This document shows positions 37,476 to 44,558 of a DNA stretch of 64,000 bases, piece by piece. The position numbers and the translations under genes are program-made. The notes under the pieces were generated by a model. That model ran no database searches. It was given only the letters and a program-made list of their open reading frames with translations, and was not told the origin of the DNA. Origin of the DNA: Hippopus hippopus (taxonomy: Eukaryota > Mollusca > Bivalvia > Cardiida > Cardiidae); NCBI GenBank assembly GCA_946811185.2, contig OX328112.1:26549742-26613741 (forward strand), written 5' to 3'. Position 1 is the stretch's first letter; each line of letters starts with the position of its first letter.

Positions 37476-37892
37476 CTAAAAAAGTTTATTTAAAACATTT
37501 TGAAACTGGTTACCTCTAGATAACTCTTTTAGAATGTACAAACATAAATGACCACAAAATACTTGCTCAGCTTGTTGTAATTGGTCAGTATTGTACTGTA
37601 TTGGGCTTTTTAAATAATCTCGAATTTCAATAGGTGGTTGTATGCCATAACTATCAAAATAAATTTTAGTTTTACCATTTTTATACCAAGCGACCCAATG
37701 TGTACCAGGCCCATCACTTTTATCAAAGTTTACTATACCACATTCTTTTTTACTCGGTTTTCTCGGTAACGTATCTAGTAAAAAAACTCCTCTAAAATAA
37801 GGAATCTTTAATCTTTTAACGGCACCCTCTAATTCGAAATTGTTCAACGGTTTATTCGGTAAAATTACATTTTCAATCGAAATATTTGTCAT
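37476..37892 (-). CDS. PRO: Adenain-like cysteine protease (maturation protease)
   Basis: A 138-residue protease using the Met at 37892 (behind ACTATAAAAAA); an upstream in-frame Met would add 19 residues but reads through the integrase end. Catalytic His65 (GTHWVAW), Asp80 (YFDSYG), a Gln at 106/107 and Cys113 (VFCGHLC) follow the adenovirus-protease order. Such enzymes cut capsid and core precursors during virion maturation in adenoviruses and Polintons. It lies 10 bp after the integrase and before the fibre gene. All catalytic residues are intact. No equivalent was found in element 1. Confidence 0.9.
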   Translation of the reverse strand: MTNISIENVILPNKPLNNFELEGAVKRLKIPYFRGVFLLDTLPRKPSKKECGIVNFDKSDGPGTHWVAWYKNGKTKIYFDSYGIQPPIEIRDYLKSPIQYNTDQLQQAEQVFCGHLCLYILKELSRGNQFQNVLNKLF

Positions 37893-37902
37893 TTTTTTAT
37901 AG

Positions 37903-38796
37903 TTAAATATTTCTAATATTTTTATTGTCAACCCACGAATTAAATTCATCAGGATAACCTTTCCACTTTACAAGAGATTTCTTTTTTCCTTTTTTAATAA
38001 CCTTTTCTATCCTATACAGCTCTTGACTGGTTTTCTGCAGTTCAGGTTCATAAAAGGTACCTTGTATTTCTTCTCCATTAAAATCTTTAATTTTATATGT
38101 TATAGGTGATGTAAGTTTTACTTCAGAAACTGTAAAAACCTCCTCAGTCCATCTTGTTGTATAACCTTTCTCAAAAGTCTTTTTCTTTTTAGTTATCCTT
38201 ACTTTATCTCCAACGGAAAACTTAGGATTAAAGTCTTTTATTTCTAAATGATCGGGGTAAAGATTTCTCCAAACTCTCGTTTCATTTTCTTTTTTACTAG
38301 CGTCTACCGGTGTCATCTTAATAGATGAATGCCTTGTGTTATTATATTTTTTAACCAAATCCTGTAGCACATTGATGTAAACGTTTGTAGAGTTAGCGGA
38401 GAAATACTTCCACATTTTTTCTTTCATTGTTCTAATCCATCTCTCAACCACACTAGATTTTTCCTCATTTTCGGTAGAATATAGTTCAACCAAGTCTTTT
38501 ACATCTTTGTTATAAAACTCTTTACCCTTATCCACCCACATTTTTTCAGGTTTTCTCTCCTTAAAAATATTTTTTAATGCTATAGCAACAGATTTTCCTG
38601 TTTTGTCTTTTAATGGCACCAGATATCCATATTTAGAAAAGATATCAATGACAGCGAGAAGGTATTTAACACCACGATTAAACTTAGAAAATGCTTGCAT
38701 GTCTACTAAATCCGCAGCCCATATCCTATCTATACCGTTTACTCTAACTCTCCTTTTCTTAAAATTTCTTTTTACAGGTTTATGTAATTCTTCCAC
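37903..38796 (-). CDS. INT: Integrase with chromodomain, N-terminus missing or frameshifted
   Basis: The core begins just before D29 (WAADLVDM), with D89 (WVDKGKEF) and E118 (SVVERW). A C-terminal chromodomain (about 258-297: YRIEKVIKKG, VKWKGYPDEFNSWVD) follows. The open frame starts after a TAG and has no ATG before the first catalytic Asp; the coordinate 38796 is a GTG. The N-terminal helical domain seen in the element-1 integrase (about 60 residues) is absent. The frame overlaps the end of the PLA2 gene across an A11 run, so frameshifting, a non-ATG start, or decay are all possible. The D-to-E spacing is 28 residues against 34 in element 1, i.e. about six residues short in a normally rigid region. 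Confidence 0.8.
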   Translation of the reverse strand: MEELHKPVKRNFKKRRVRVNGIDRIWAADLVDMQAFSKFNRGVKYLLAVIDIFSKYGYLVPLKDKTGKSVAIALKNIFKERKPEKMWVDKGKEFYNKDVKDLVELYSTENEEKSSVVERWIRTMKEKMWKYFSANSTNVYINVLQDLVKKYNNTRHSSIKMTPVDASKKENETRVWRNLYPDHLEIKDFNPKFSVGDKVRITKKKKTFEKGYTTRWTEEVFTVSEVKLTSPITYKIKDFNGEEIQGTFYEPELQKTSQELYRIEKVIKKGKKKSLVKWKGYPDEFNSWVDNKNIRNI

Positions 38797-39113
38797 TAAA
38801 GTTTCGAAATTTTTTTTTTTACTCCCATTCCAAATTTCATCTTCGTTCCAATGAGTCTACTTACCAAACCTCTTTCCATTTTTTCTCTAATACTAGGATT
38901 GTAAATCCCTTCTAACTCTGTTAACATATTCTTATCACACACTGCGTTTCTTGTAGCAGTATCATTGTGTTGAAGATAGCAAACATCATGATTATAAGCG
39001 GCTTTATCAACACGGTTTATTGGTTTACTCCATTCCTTTGGTGTTAAATCAGGATTTAACCTCTCCTTTAGTTTGGTACCTGGCCCTGTAAAGTTGTGCC
39101 CTGGTAGATGCAT
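38796..39113 (-). CDS. Phospholipase A2-like protein (parvovirus VP1u type)
   Basis: A 105-residue protein. The calcium-loop-like GPGT (10-13) and catalytic pair H42-D43 (AAYNHDVCY) are spaced as in the PLA2 domains of parvovirus VP1 and of adintovirus/Polinton virions. PNPL-like or secreted-enzyme disulfides are not seen; only a few Cys are present. In parvoviruses this domain breaches the endosomal membrane on entry. A basic tail (KMKFGMGVKKKISKL) ends over an A11 run that also lies in the integrase frame. No TATA box abuts this ATG; TTTATAAATAAT lies ~20 bp upstream. Confidence 0.8.
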   Translation of the reverse strand: MHLPGHNFTGPGTKLKERLNPDLTPKEWSKPINRVDKAAYNHDVCYLQHNDTATRNAVCDKNMLTELEGIYNPSIREKMERGLVSRLIGTKMKFGMGVKKKISKL

Positions 39114-39142
39114 TTCAACAGGTAAATTATTTATAAATTTAT

Positions 39143-39298
39143 TTAATATACTACTCCCGGTGGTTTTTTTTTTATAAATTGTGATTTAGTTATTCCACAA
39201 ATAACACATTTCCCCTGCATCATATTTCTTCCATTTTTCGAAATGGTATATTTTATATCACTCGTATCAGTATGTTTTTTACATTTAACGCAATACAT
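39143..39298 (-). CDS. Small zinc-ribbon protein, 51 aa
   Basis: Two Cys pairs, MYCVKCKKHT at the start and GKCVICGITKSQF in the middle, make a C4 zinc ribbon of the kind seen in small proteins of Polintons and large DNA viruses (DUF5679-like). A KNGRNMM segment lies between the pairs and a PPG near the end. The ATG follows ATATATAAAATAAA, in the divergent promoter region shared with the ATPase gene. It is the first leftward gene. Role unknown; zinc ribbons of this size often bind nucleic acid or RNA polymerase. Confidence 0.75.
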   Translation of the reverse strand: MYCVKCKKHTDTSDIKYTISKNGRNMMQGKCVICGITKSQFIKKKPPGVVY

Positions 39299-39337
39299 TT
39301 TATTTTATATATAAAAAATAAAAATATTTAAATAAAA
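39299..39337. promoter_or_regulatory. Divergent promoter region of element 2
   Basis: Only 39 bp separate two ATGs pointing outward. It contains TATATAAAATA boxes readable in both directions. The leftward (zinc ribbon to RING) and rightward (ATPase to PolB) gene sets diverge here. Confidence 0.6.
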
Positions 39338-40120
39338 ATGGATATTATAAACTTATCATGGAATGAAGTAGTATCAAAGAGATTTAATCACTCCCTTTTA
39401 CCAAAAAGTATTAGGGGTTTAATTATAGGTAAATCAGGATGTGGTAAAACTACTTTATTGTTAAACCTTTTACTCAGACCAGATTGGCTTGACTATAACG
39501 ATTTGAGTGTTTTTGGAAAAAGCCTTTTTCAACCGGAATACCGAATACTAAAAAAGGCTTTTGAAGAAAAACTACCAAAAGAATGTGTCTTAAGATTGTT
39601 TAACATACGTGATGAGATACAAGAAACAAACATTCCACCAACAGCTTTAGTTGAAGAATGGGTTAAAACGATTAAAAACAAATCGGATATAAATTGCAAC
39701 TTCTTTGAAAATGCTAGTGATGTACCTGACCCGAGAGAGTTAAACTCAGGAAATAAAAATTTAATGATTTTCGATGATTTACTTTTAGAAAAGCAAAATA
39801 AATGTGAGTGTTACTACATTCGAGGAAGGCATAGTAATGTTGACTGCTTTTACCTCTCACAGAATTATTTTAGACTACCTAGACAAACTATTAGAGAAAA
39901 CGCTAATTTTATTTGTCTATTCCAACAAGATTTAAAAAACCTTAATCATATTTATAGCGACCACATAGGTGAAGATATGTCTAAGGATGAGTTTAGAAAG
40001 TTTTGTCAAAAGGCATGGGAAAGACCACATGGTTTTGCTATCATTGACTTAACCAGTAAAAAACATGATGGAAAGTATAGAAACGGTTTTGATAATTTTT
40101 ACATACCTAAATCAGTATAA
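39338..40120 (+). CDS. ATP: Genome-packaging ATPase (FtsK/HerA, A32-like)
   Basis: A 260-residue ATPase. Walker A is GKSGCGKTT (31-39) and Walker B LMIFDDLL (142-149). A SQNYF sensor-type segment at about 174-178 follows, with an Arg-rich YIRGRHSN before it. The C-terminal PHGFAIIDLTSKK block is typical of Polinton packaging ATPases. It is only distantly related to the element-1 ATPase, in keeping with two lineages. It is the first rightward gene and is followed at 21 bp by the penton-like gene. It would translocate genome into the capsid. Confidence 0.92.
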   Translation: MDIINLSWNEVVSKRFNHSLLPKSIRGLIIGKSGCGKTTLLLNLLLRPDWLDYNDLSVFGKSLFQPEYRILKKAFEEKLPKECVLRLFNIRDEIQETNIPPTALVEEWVKTIKNKSDINCNFFENASDVPDPRELNSGNKNLMIFDDLLLEKQNKCECYYIRGRHSNVDCFYLSQNYFRLPRQTIRENANFICLFQQDLKNLNHIYSDHIGEDMSKDEFRKFCQKAWERPHGFAIIDLTSKKHDGKYRNGFDNFYIPKSV

Positions 40121-40141
40121 AAAATATTTAAATATTATAAA

Positions 40142-40915
40142 ATGGAAAAACTTTTAGAACAAATTGTAAAAAATACAAACCATAAAACATCGTTTCAAAT
40201 TATAGTAAGCGACAACAAAACACGTTTTAGAACAAGGTTTAATCCTCCAATTCAACTGGAAAAGGATAAAGTATATGAAATAGCTCTGGTAAACCTTGAA
40301 ACTTACTACTCTTTTCCAAACATTGATGAAACGAACAACACATTCGTTTATTCTCCAGACAATGGCACCACATGGATTAAAATAAAAATACCTGAAGGAA
40401 GTTATGACCTCGTTGATATTAATGATACGATTCGTCAGGAAATGAGAAAAAATGGTCATTATGATAGAGTTAATGAAGAGTATCCTATTAACTTTTCTGC
40501 GAACACTAATACCCTAAAGTCTGTTCTTATTATTGATGATGGTTATCAAGTAGATTTTAATCAACCAGGTTCCATCGCTAAAGTATTAGGATTTACTCGA
40601 GCTAAATATACGCAAGGATTTCATGAGTCAGAGAATGTAGTGAACATTCTTAGCATAAATAGTTTGCTCGTTAACATAGATATTATTTCAGGAAGTTACG
40701 TTAATGGTTCAACAAAAAATACTATTTACTCTTTTTTCCCAAATGTTGCACCTGGATATAAGATAATTGAGTCACCAGTTAATTTAGTATACTTACCAAT
40801 AACGTTAGATGAAATACATAACCTAAATGTAGATATTACAGACCAAGATGGTAATTTACTAAATCTTAGAGGTGAAAATTTAACGATTAGGTTTCATATT
40901 AGAGAAGCGAGATGA
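40142..40915 (+). CDS. Penton-like minor capsid protein
   Basis: A 257-residue, beta-rich protein. Features: RTRFNPPIQLEKDKVYEIALVNLETYYS near the start; WIKIKIPEGSYDL in the middle; GFTRAKYTQG around the centre; and the C-terminal signature LDEIHNLNVDITDQDGNLL...LTIRFHIRE, typical of Polinton/adintovirus minor capsid proteins (single jelly roll, fivefold vertex). The ATG follows ATATTATAAA. It lies directly before a pVI-like virion protein. Confidence 0.82.
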   Translation: MEKLLEQIVKNTNHKTSFQIIVSDNKTRFRTRFNPPIQLEKDKVYEIALVNLETYYSFPNIDETNNTFVYSPDNGTTWIKIKIPEGSYDLVDINDTIRQEMRKNGHYDRVNEEYPINFSANTNTLKSVLIIDDGYQVDFNQPGSIAKVLGFTRAKYTQGFHESENVVNILSINSLLVNIDIISGSYVNGSTKNTIYSFFPNVAPGYKIIESPVNLVYLPITLDEIHNLNVDITDQDGNLLNLRGENLTIRFHIREAR

Positions 40916-40943
40916 GCTAAATAAAAAAATACTCGTATATAAA

Positions 40944-41528
40944 ATGACAAGTTACACTAATGTTAAAGTAAATATATCTGAAGGACAAAAAGAAAAACTT
41001 CAACATGCCGTTAAAGCTGGTTGCCCAGTAAGTATTCGTTTAGGTCATAAAGATTTACAAGGTAATGATGTTTTGGCAATTACCAATTCACAAGCAAAGA
41101 AAATGGCTAAAGCTTATGAGGATGGTGTGGGTATAACTATTAAAATGACTGCGAGACAGCTTAAACATAACATGAAAATAGAGGGAGGTTTTCTCGGAAT
41201 GTTAGCTGGGTTGGCTGCTAGAGCTTTGCCGATGCTTGCAAAAACCGTTTTACCAGCTTTAGGTGTTGGTGCTCTTTCTGGATTAGCTCAAACAGGTGTT
41301 CAAAAAGCTATGGGGTCAGGTCTTTACCTTAAAAAAGGAGGATGTGTTTGTCAAGTTGAAACTGATGGAAGTGGATTATACTTAAAACCATACAAAGGTA
41401 AAGGATTAGGTTCCGTTGGTGATGGGTTGTATTTAAAGCAAGGAGGAAAAATGTATGATGGAAAAGGACTTTTACTTGGGCCTAATAGTCCATTTGCTAA
41501 TATCCCTATCCTAGGAGCTATATTATAA
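40944..41528 (+). CDS. Virion protein with hydrophobic core and GLYLK repeats
   Basis: A 194-residue protein. The N-terminal half is basic and polar. A Gly/Ala/Leu-rich hydrophobic stretch (GGFLGMLAGLAARALPMLAK...LGVGALSGLAQ, about 80-118) could insert into membranes. Three or four GLYLK repeats follow (SGLYLKKGG, SGLYLKPYKG, DGLYLKQGG), then a conserved GLLLGPNSPFANIPILGAIL end. This layout recurs next to penton genes in Polintons and resembles the membrane-active minor capsid proteins (adenovirus pVI/pX-like role). Exact function unproven. The start follows CGTATATAAA. Confidence 0.68.
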   Translation: MTSYTNVKVNISEGQKEKLQHAVKAGCPVSIRLGHKDLQGNDVLAITNSQAKKMAKAYEDGVGITIKMTARQLKHNMKIEGGFLGMLAGLAARALPMLAKTVLPALGVGALSGLAQTGVQKAMGSGLYLKKGGCVCQVETDGSGLYLKPYKGKGLGSVGDGLYLKQGGKMYDGKGLLLGPNSPFANIPILGAIL

Positions 41529-41550
41529 ATATTATTTACAATAAATAAAA

Positions 41551-41928
41551 ATGGATATACATAAATTTGGTATAAAACCTAATATTACTACCCAACATAA
41601 AACTATATTTTGGAAACCTCATTTACATGGAATAAGATATCCTCCCTTAAAGCAAGATTCTCTAAAATGGAAAATATACTCACAAGTAACTATCAAGATT
41701 CCTCCTCATGATGGTATGAGAGTTCCGTTAGGATTTGGTTATATAACTACACGAGGAGTTGTAGTGATATCTATTAGTAATAAATGGAAAGATAGTTTAA
41801 CCATTTCTAATGGTATACATCTTGATAATGATGTTAATGATATCTTAGTCTACATTTATAATTTCTCACAAAAACCAATCGAAATACCTGAGGGAGAGTT
41901 ATTCTGCTATCTAAAATATTTAGCATAA
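41551..41928 (+). CDS. dUTPase-fold-like protein, catalytic motifs degenerate
   Basis: A 125-residue protein. The central beta pattern (VTIKIPPHDGMRVPLGFGYI, ISNGIHLDNDVNDILVYIYN, PIEIPEGELFCYLKYL) follows trimeric dUTPase motifs 1, 3 and 4 in order. The usual catalytic GxIDxxYxG of motif 3 is replaced by LDNDVND, and the C-terminal Gly-rich motif 5 is missing. It may be a dUTPase-derived structural or regulatory protein, as known from adenovirus E4 ORF1. The assignment is by pattern only and could be wrong. The ATG follows ATAAATAAAA. Confidence 0.5.
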   Translation: MDIHKFGIKPNITTQHKTIFWKPHLHGIRYPPLKQDSLKWKIYSQVTIKIPPHDGMRVPLGFGYITTRGVVVISISNKWKDSLTISNGIHLDNDVNDILVYIYNFSQKPIEIPEGELFCYLKYLA

Positions 41929-41950
41929 AAAAAATTATTATATTAATAAA

Positions 41951-42643
41951 ATGTTAGATACAAATCAGGAACACCCTAATAAATTATATCCCTCACTACC
42001 CAAAGAACTAGGTACCGCAAGCGCCCCACCTATTACAACGGAAGCAATTGAAATGATTGCAATGGATAATGGTCATACTTATAGACTCCAAAAAATATCT
42101 GAGATATTAGATTTTCTAAAGAAGGAAATAAATGAAAGAGAGAGATTGAATAAGAAATATGCTAGAATGGCTAAAGTAGTTGATAATGTTGAAGGTGCAT
42201 TGGTTGTTGTTTCATTAGCATTGGGTGGAGTTGGTGTTGTTTTGCTTACAACTGTTGCAGCGGCACCTGTTGCTGTTGGATTAGAGAGTGCCGCTGGTGT
42301 AATTGGTCTTTCTTCATTGGTTAGTAAAATATTTGTTAGGAAAACTACTGCTAAAGCTGAAAAACATTTAAAGATTCAAATGCTTGCTGCTTCTAAACTT
42401 AATACTATAGATAATCATGTATCAAAAGCTTTGATGGATAATCATGTATCTGATGATGAATTTAAGTTGATAATGGATGAAATGAATAAATATGAAGATA
42501 TGAAGAGTGAAATAAGAACTAAGTTTAAGAAGAAGGTAACCACTGAAGAAAAGGAAAGTTTGATTGAGAAAGGGAGGCAAGAAGCACATGATTCCTTTCG
42601 GAGGCTTGTTGAAAACAAAAATGGTGGAAAGCTTACCTTTTAA
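41951..42643 (+). CDS. Conserved Polinton protein with hydrophobic hairpin
   Basis: A 230-residue protein. After a Pro-rich start comes a helical region (TYRLQKISEILDFLKKEINERERLNKKYARM). Two hydrophobic Gly/Ala/Val segments (about 79-95 and 97-118) could form a membrane hairpin, followed by a charged helical C-terminus (HVSKALMDNHVSDDEFKLIMDEM). This RLQKI...VVDNVE...hairpin...DNHVS layout is one I have seen in unannotated invertebrate proteins tied to Polintons; function unknown. Start context ATATTAATAAA. Confidence 0.65.
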   Translation: MLDTNQEHPNKLYPSLPKELGTASAPPITTEAIEMIAMDNGHTYRLQKISEILDFLKKEINERERLNKKYARMAKVVDNVEGALVVVSLALGGVGVVLLTTVAAAPVAVGLESAAGVIGLSSLVSKIFVRKTTAKAEKHLKIQMLAASKLNTIDNHVSKALMDNHVSDDEFKLIMDEMNKYEDMKSEIRTKFKKKVTTEEKESLIEKGRQEAHDSFRRLVENKNGGKLTF

Positions 42644-42710
42644 GTTACCTAAATTACCAAGTTTTAGATGTAAATGTCAATGTGAAATAGGAGATAATGA
42701 TGATGAATAA
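42621..42710 (+). CDS. Mini-ORF, 29 aa, Cys-containing
   Basis: Twenty-nine codons (MVESLPFKLPKLPSFRCKCQ...) overlapping the end of the previous gene in another frame. A Pro/Lys start and a CKCQC cluster are suggestive, but it has no TATA box and could be chance. Confidence 0.3.
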   Translation: MVESLPFKLPKLPSFRCKCQCEIGDNDDE

Positions 42711-42814
42711 ATATATAAAAGCATTATATATGCTCTTATATATTAAAATCTATGATAAAATCTATGATAAAATCTATGATAAAACATGTTAAAAAAATAT
42801 GTTGCTAATTAAAA
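42711..42814. promoter_or_regulatory. Intergenic AT-rich spacer with short repeats
   Basis: Three direct copies of ATCTATGATAAA (about 42750-42785) before the next gene; possible promoter. Confidence 0.4.
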
Positions 42815-43690
42815 ATGTCATTTCTAAAAATAACTGACCCTGCAAAAAGAGACTTAATTGTAAAAGAGTATCTCGAAACGAAAAAGAAGATTCGGGATAA
42901 TCTACTAGCAGAGAGAACAGGAGAACAACAACTTCAAACCGATTTATCAAAGTTTTTTAGACCTATAACGGAAACGCAAAAAGTTACAACAAAGGAGATT
43001 ACAGAGGGACTTAAACCTATTAAAGAAGGTATCGAACAGTTACCACAAGCTATTAATCTACCAGCTTATCCATCAATAGAAGCTTATCCCTCTGGAAAAA
43101 AACCAAATCTTGAGGAATATCAAGGTACATTTGAAATTGGGCCACTTGCAGAGGAGTATCTAACAAAAGCTCTTACTGAAGCTGATGCTGATAAAACATG
43201 GGGATTAAATGATAAAGATAAAAAATTTTATATTGGTCGCAAAATGATCGCAATTGAGGGTGATGATATTATTATTGGTATAGATACGTATATAGGAACA
43301 CCTGGTTTATGGGAGTTAATTGTCTCTAGAAACCCAAATAAAAACATTTATGATGAATATGATTATGCAAATTATTCAGAAATAATGAGACGAACCAGCG
43401 CTCTTCATCGAAATAACGACCCGGATAATCCACGTCCTAAAAGTTCTAATAGTAAAAAATGGATAGGTTTACTTAGTCCTATTTGGCATAATAGGAAAAA
43501 GTATGAAGGAAAAGGAATTATTATCCCATCTGACCCTAACGCATTACTAGAAAGACTAGACCTGTTGATGGCAAGTAAAGAAGCAGGTAATACAGGTGTA
43601 AAAAATGAGGTAGTAAGCATTTGTGATGAATTAAAAAGACAAGGTGTTTTAAATTCACACGCTTATAAAAATTTAATGTCTATACTATAA
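42815..43690 (+). CDS. Conserved Polinton protein of unknown function (291 aa)
   Basis: A helical N-terminal half with KKIRDNLLAERTGEQQLQTDLSK and a TKEITEGLKPIKEGI segment. The C-terminal domain contains DKKFYIGRKMIAIEGDDIII, a TPGLWELIV block, and YANYSEIMRRTSALHRN. The TPGLWELI and YxxIMxxTxAL blocks recur in unannotated Polinton-linked proteins of cnidarians and molluscs; no enzymatic motif is visible. It is placed among virion genes, between the hairpin protein and a pX-like protein. Start context TAATTAAAA, weaker than the others. Confidence 0.65.
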   Translation: MSFLKITDPAKRDLIVKEYLETKKKIRDNLLAERTGEQQLQTDLSKFFRPITETQKVTTKEITEGLKPIKEGIEQLPQAINLPAYPSIEAYPSGKKPNLEEYQGTFEIGPLAEEYLTKALTEADADKTWGLNDKDKKFYIGRKMIAIEGDDIIIGIDTYIGTPGLWELIVSRNPNKNIYDEYDYANYSEIMRRTSALHRNNDPDNPRPKSSNSKKWIGLLSPIWHNRKKYEGKGIIIPSDPNALLERLDLLMASKEAGNTGVKNEVVSICDELKRQGVLNSHAYKNLMSIL

Positions 43691-43695
43691 AAAAG

Positions 43696-44094
43696 ATGAT
43701 AATCACTAAGAAACACGGATTTAAAAAAAGGTATTCATACGGTGGTTCCGGAATCTTTGATAGTATTGCTAACTTTTTAGCGAGGCTTTTTACTAGTAGT
43801 GCAGCTAAACAAATTGCGTCTTCTACCCTTGATGTAGGAAAGAGTGTAGCTAAGGAAGGGGCAAAGAAAGCTTTAGAGGTTGGGAAAAGTGCAGCAGTAG
43901 AAGCGGGGAAAAAATTAGTTACAAAAGCTTTAACACCAAAATCGAAGCAAATTTTACAAAAATATAACACAACACCAAAACCTAATGATACTCCTAAAAC
44001 ACAAAACATTAGCACATTAATAGATGGAAGTGCCATTGCTATTCAAGACTTAGTTAAAAGATTAAACAGTGGAGCGGGTATTAAAACAGTATGA
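43696..44094 (+). CDS. Ala/Lys-rich virion-type protein
   Basis: A 132-residue basic protein. An N-terminal Gly/aromatic stretch (KKRYSYGGSGIFDSIANFLARLF) resembles the membrane-lytic or core-protein start of adenovirus-like small virion proteins. An amphipathic Ala/Lys helix follows (VAKEGAKKALEVGKSAAVEAGKKL), and then a Thr/Pro-rich linker. A DNA-condensing core role (pVII/pX-like) or a membrane-active one is inferred from composition. It begins 5 bp after the previous stop. Confidence 0.55.
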   Translation: MIITKKHGFKKRYSYGGSGIFDSIANFLARLFTSSAAKQIASSTLDVGKSVAKEGAKKALEVGKSAAVEAGKKLVTKALTPKSKQILQKYNTTPKPNDTPKTQNISTLIDGSAIAIQDLVKRLNSGAGIKTV

Positions 44095-44096
44095 AG

Positions 44097-44151
44097 GAAA
44101 AAAAATTTTTGATGATAAGTTAAGAAAATTATATTCATTATAAAAAGAATG
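44097..44151 (+). promoter_or_regulatory. Promoter module shared with PolB
   Basis: AAAAATTTTTGATGATAAGT followed by TAAGAAAATTATATTCATTATAAAAAGAATG. The same module, with few changes, precedes the PolB start (46482-46531). Confidence 0.6.
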
Positions 44152-44505
44152 TCTATATTACATTTTAATCGTGTAGATCATGAAAAATACAATAGTGCTA
44201 CTATTGAAATAACAGGAGCTTCTTTAAACATAGAAGATTGTGATATCCTTGAAATTAATAAAACGAAATATAGTTATAAAAAAGCTGTTGTGAAGTTATC
44301 TTCTGAAAAGGTAACCAAGATGAAAGAGATTGAGGAAAAGGTGAATAACTATTTAAAAAATTGGGGTATACCTGAAATAAAACTTGTATACGGTAATAGA
44401 GTTTATCCTAAAACTATACTGAATACCGCAAAAAGCATTAAACTTCGAGGTGTGTTTGTTAATGATAATAATAAGTCTTTTCCCCAGCTTTGGTTTGAAA
44501 TTTAA
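44149..44505 (+). CDS. Hypothetical protein (118 aa)
   Basis: A 118-residue alpha/beta protein with KYNSATIEITGASLNIED early and ELKLVYGNRVYPKT-like (IKLVYGNRVYPKTIL) and SFPQLWFEI at the end. No motif identifies a function. It stands directly before the major capsid gene. Its promoter-like DNA is the module shared with PolB, so it may belong to an early/replication class rather than the virion class. Confidence 0.5.
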   Translation: MSILHFNRVDHEKYNSATIEITGASLNIEDCDILEINKTKYSYKKAVVKLSSEKVTKMKEIEEKVNNYLKNWGIPEIKLVYGNRVYPKTILNTAKSIKLRGVFVNDNNKSFPQLWFEI

Positions 44506-44558
44506 GTAACACAATTATAATTTTTATCTCATTTAAAAATTATAATCACTATTATAAA

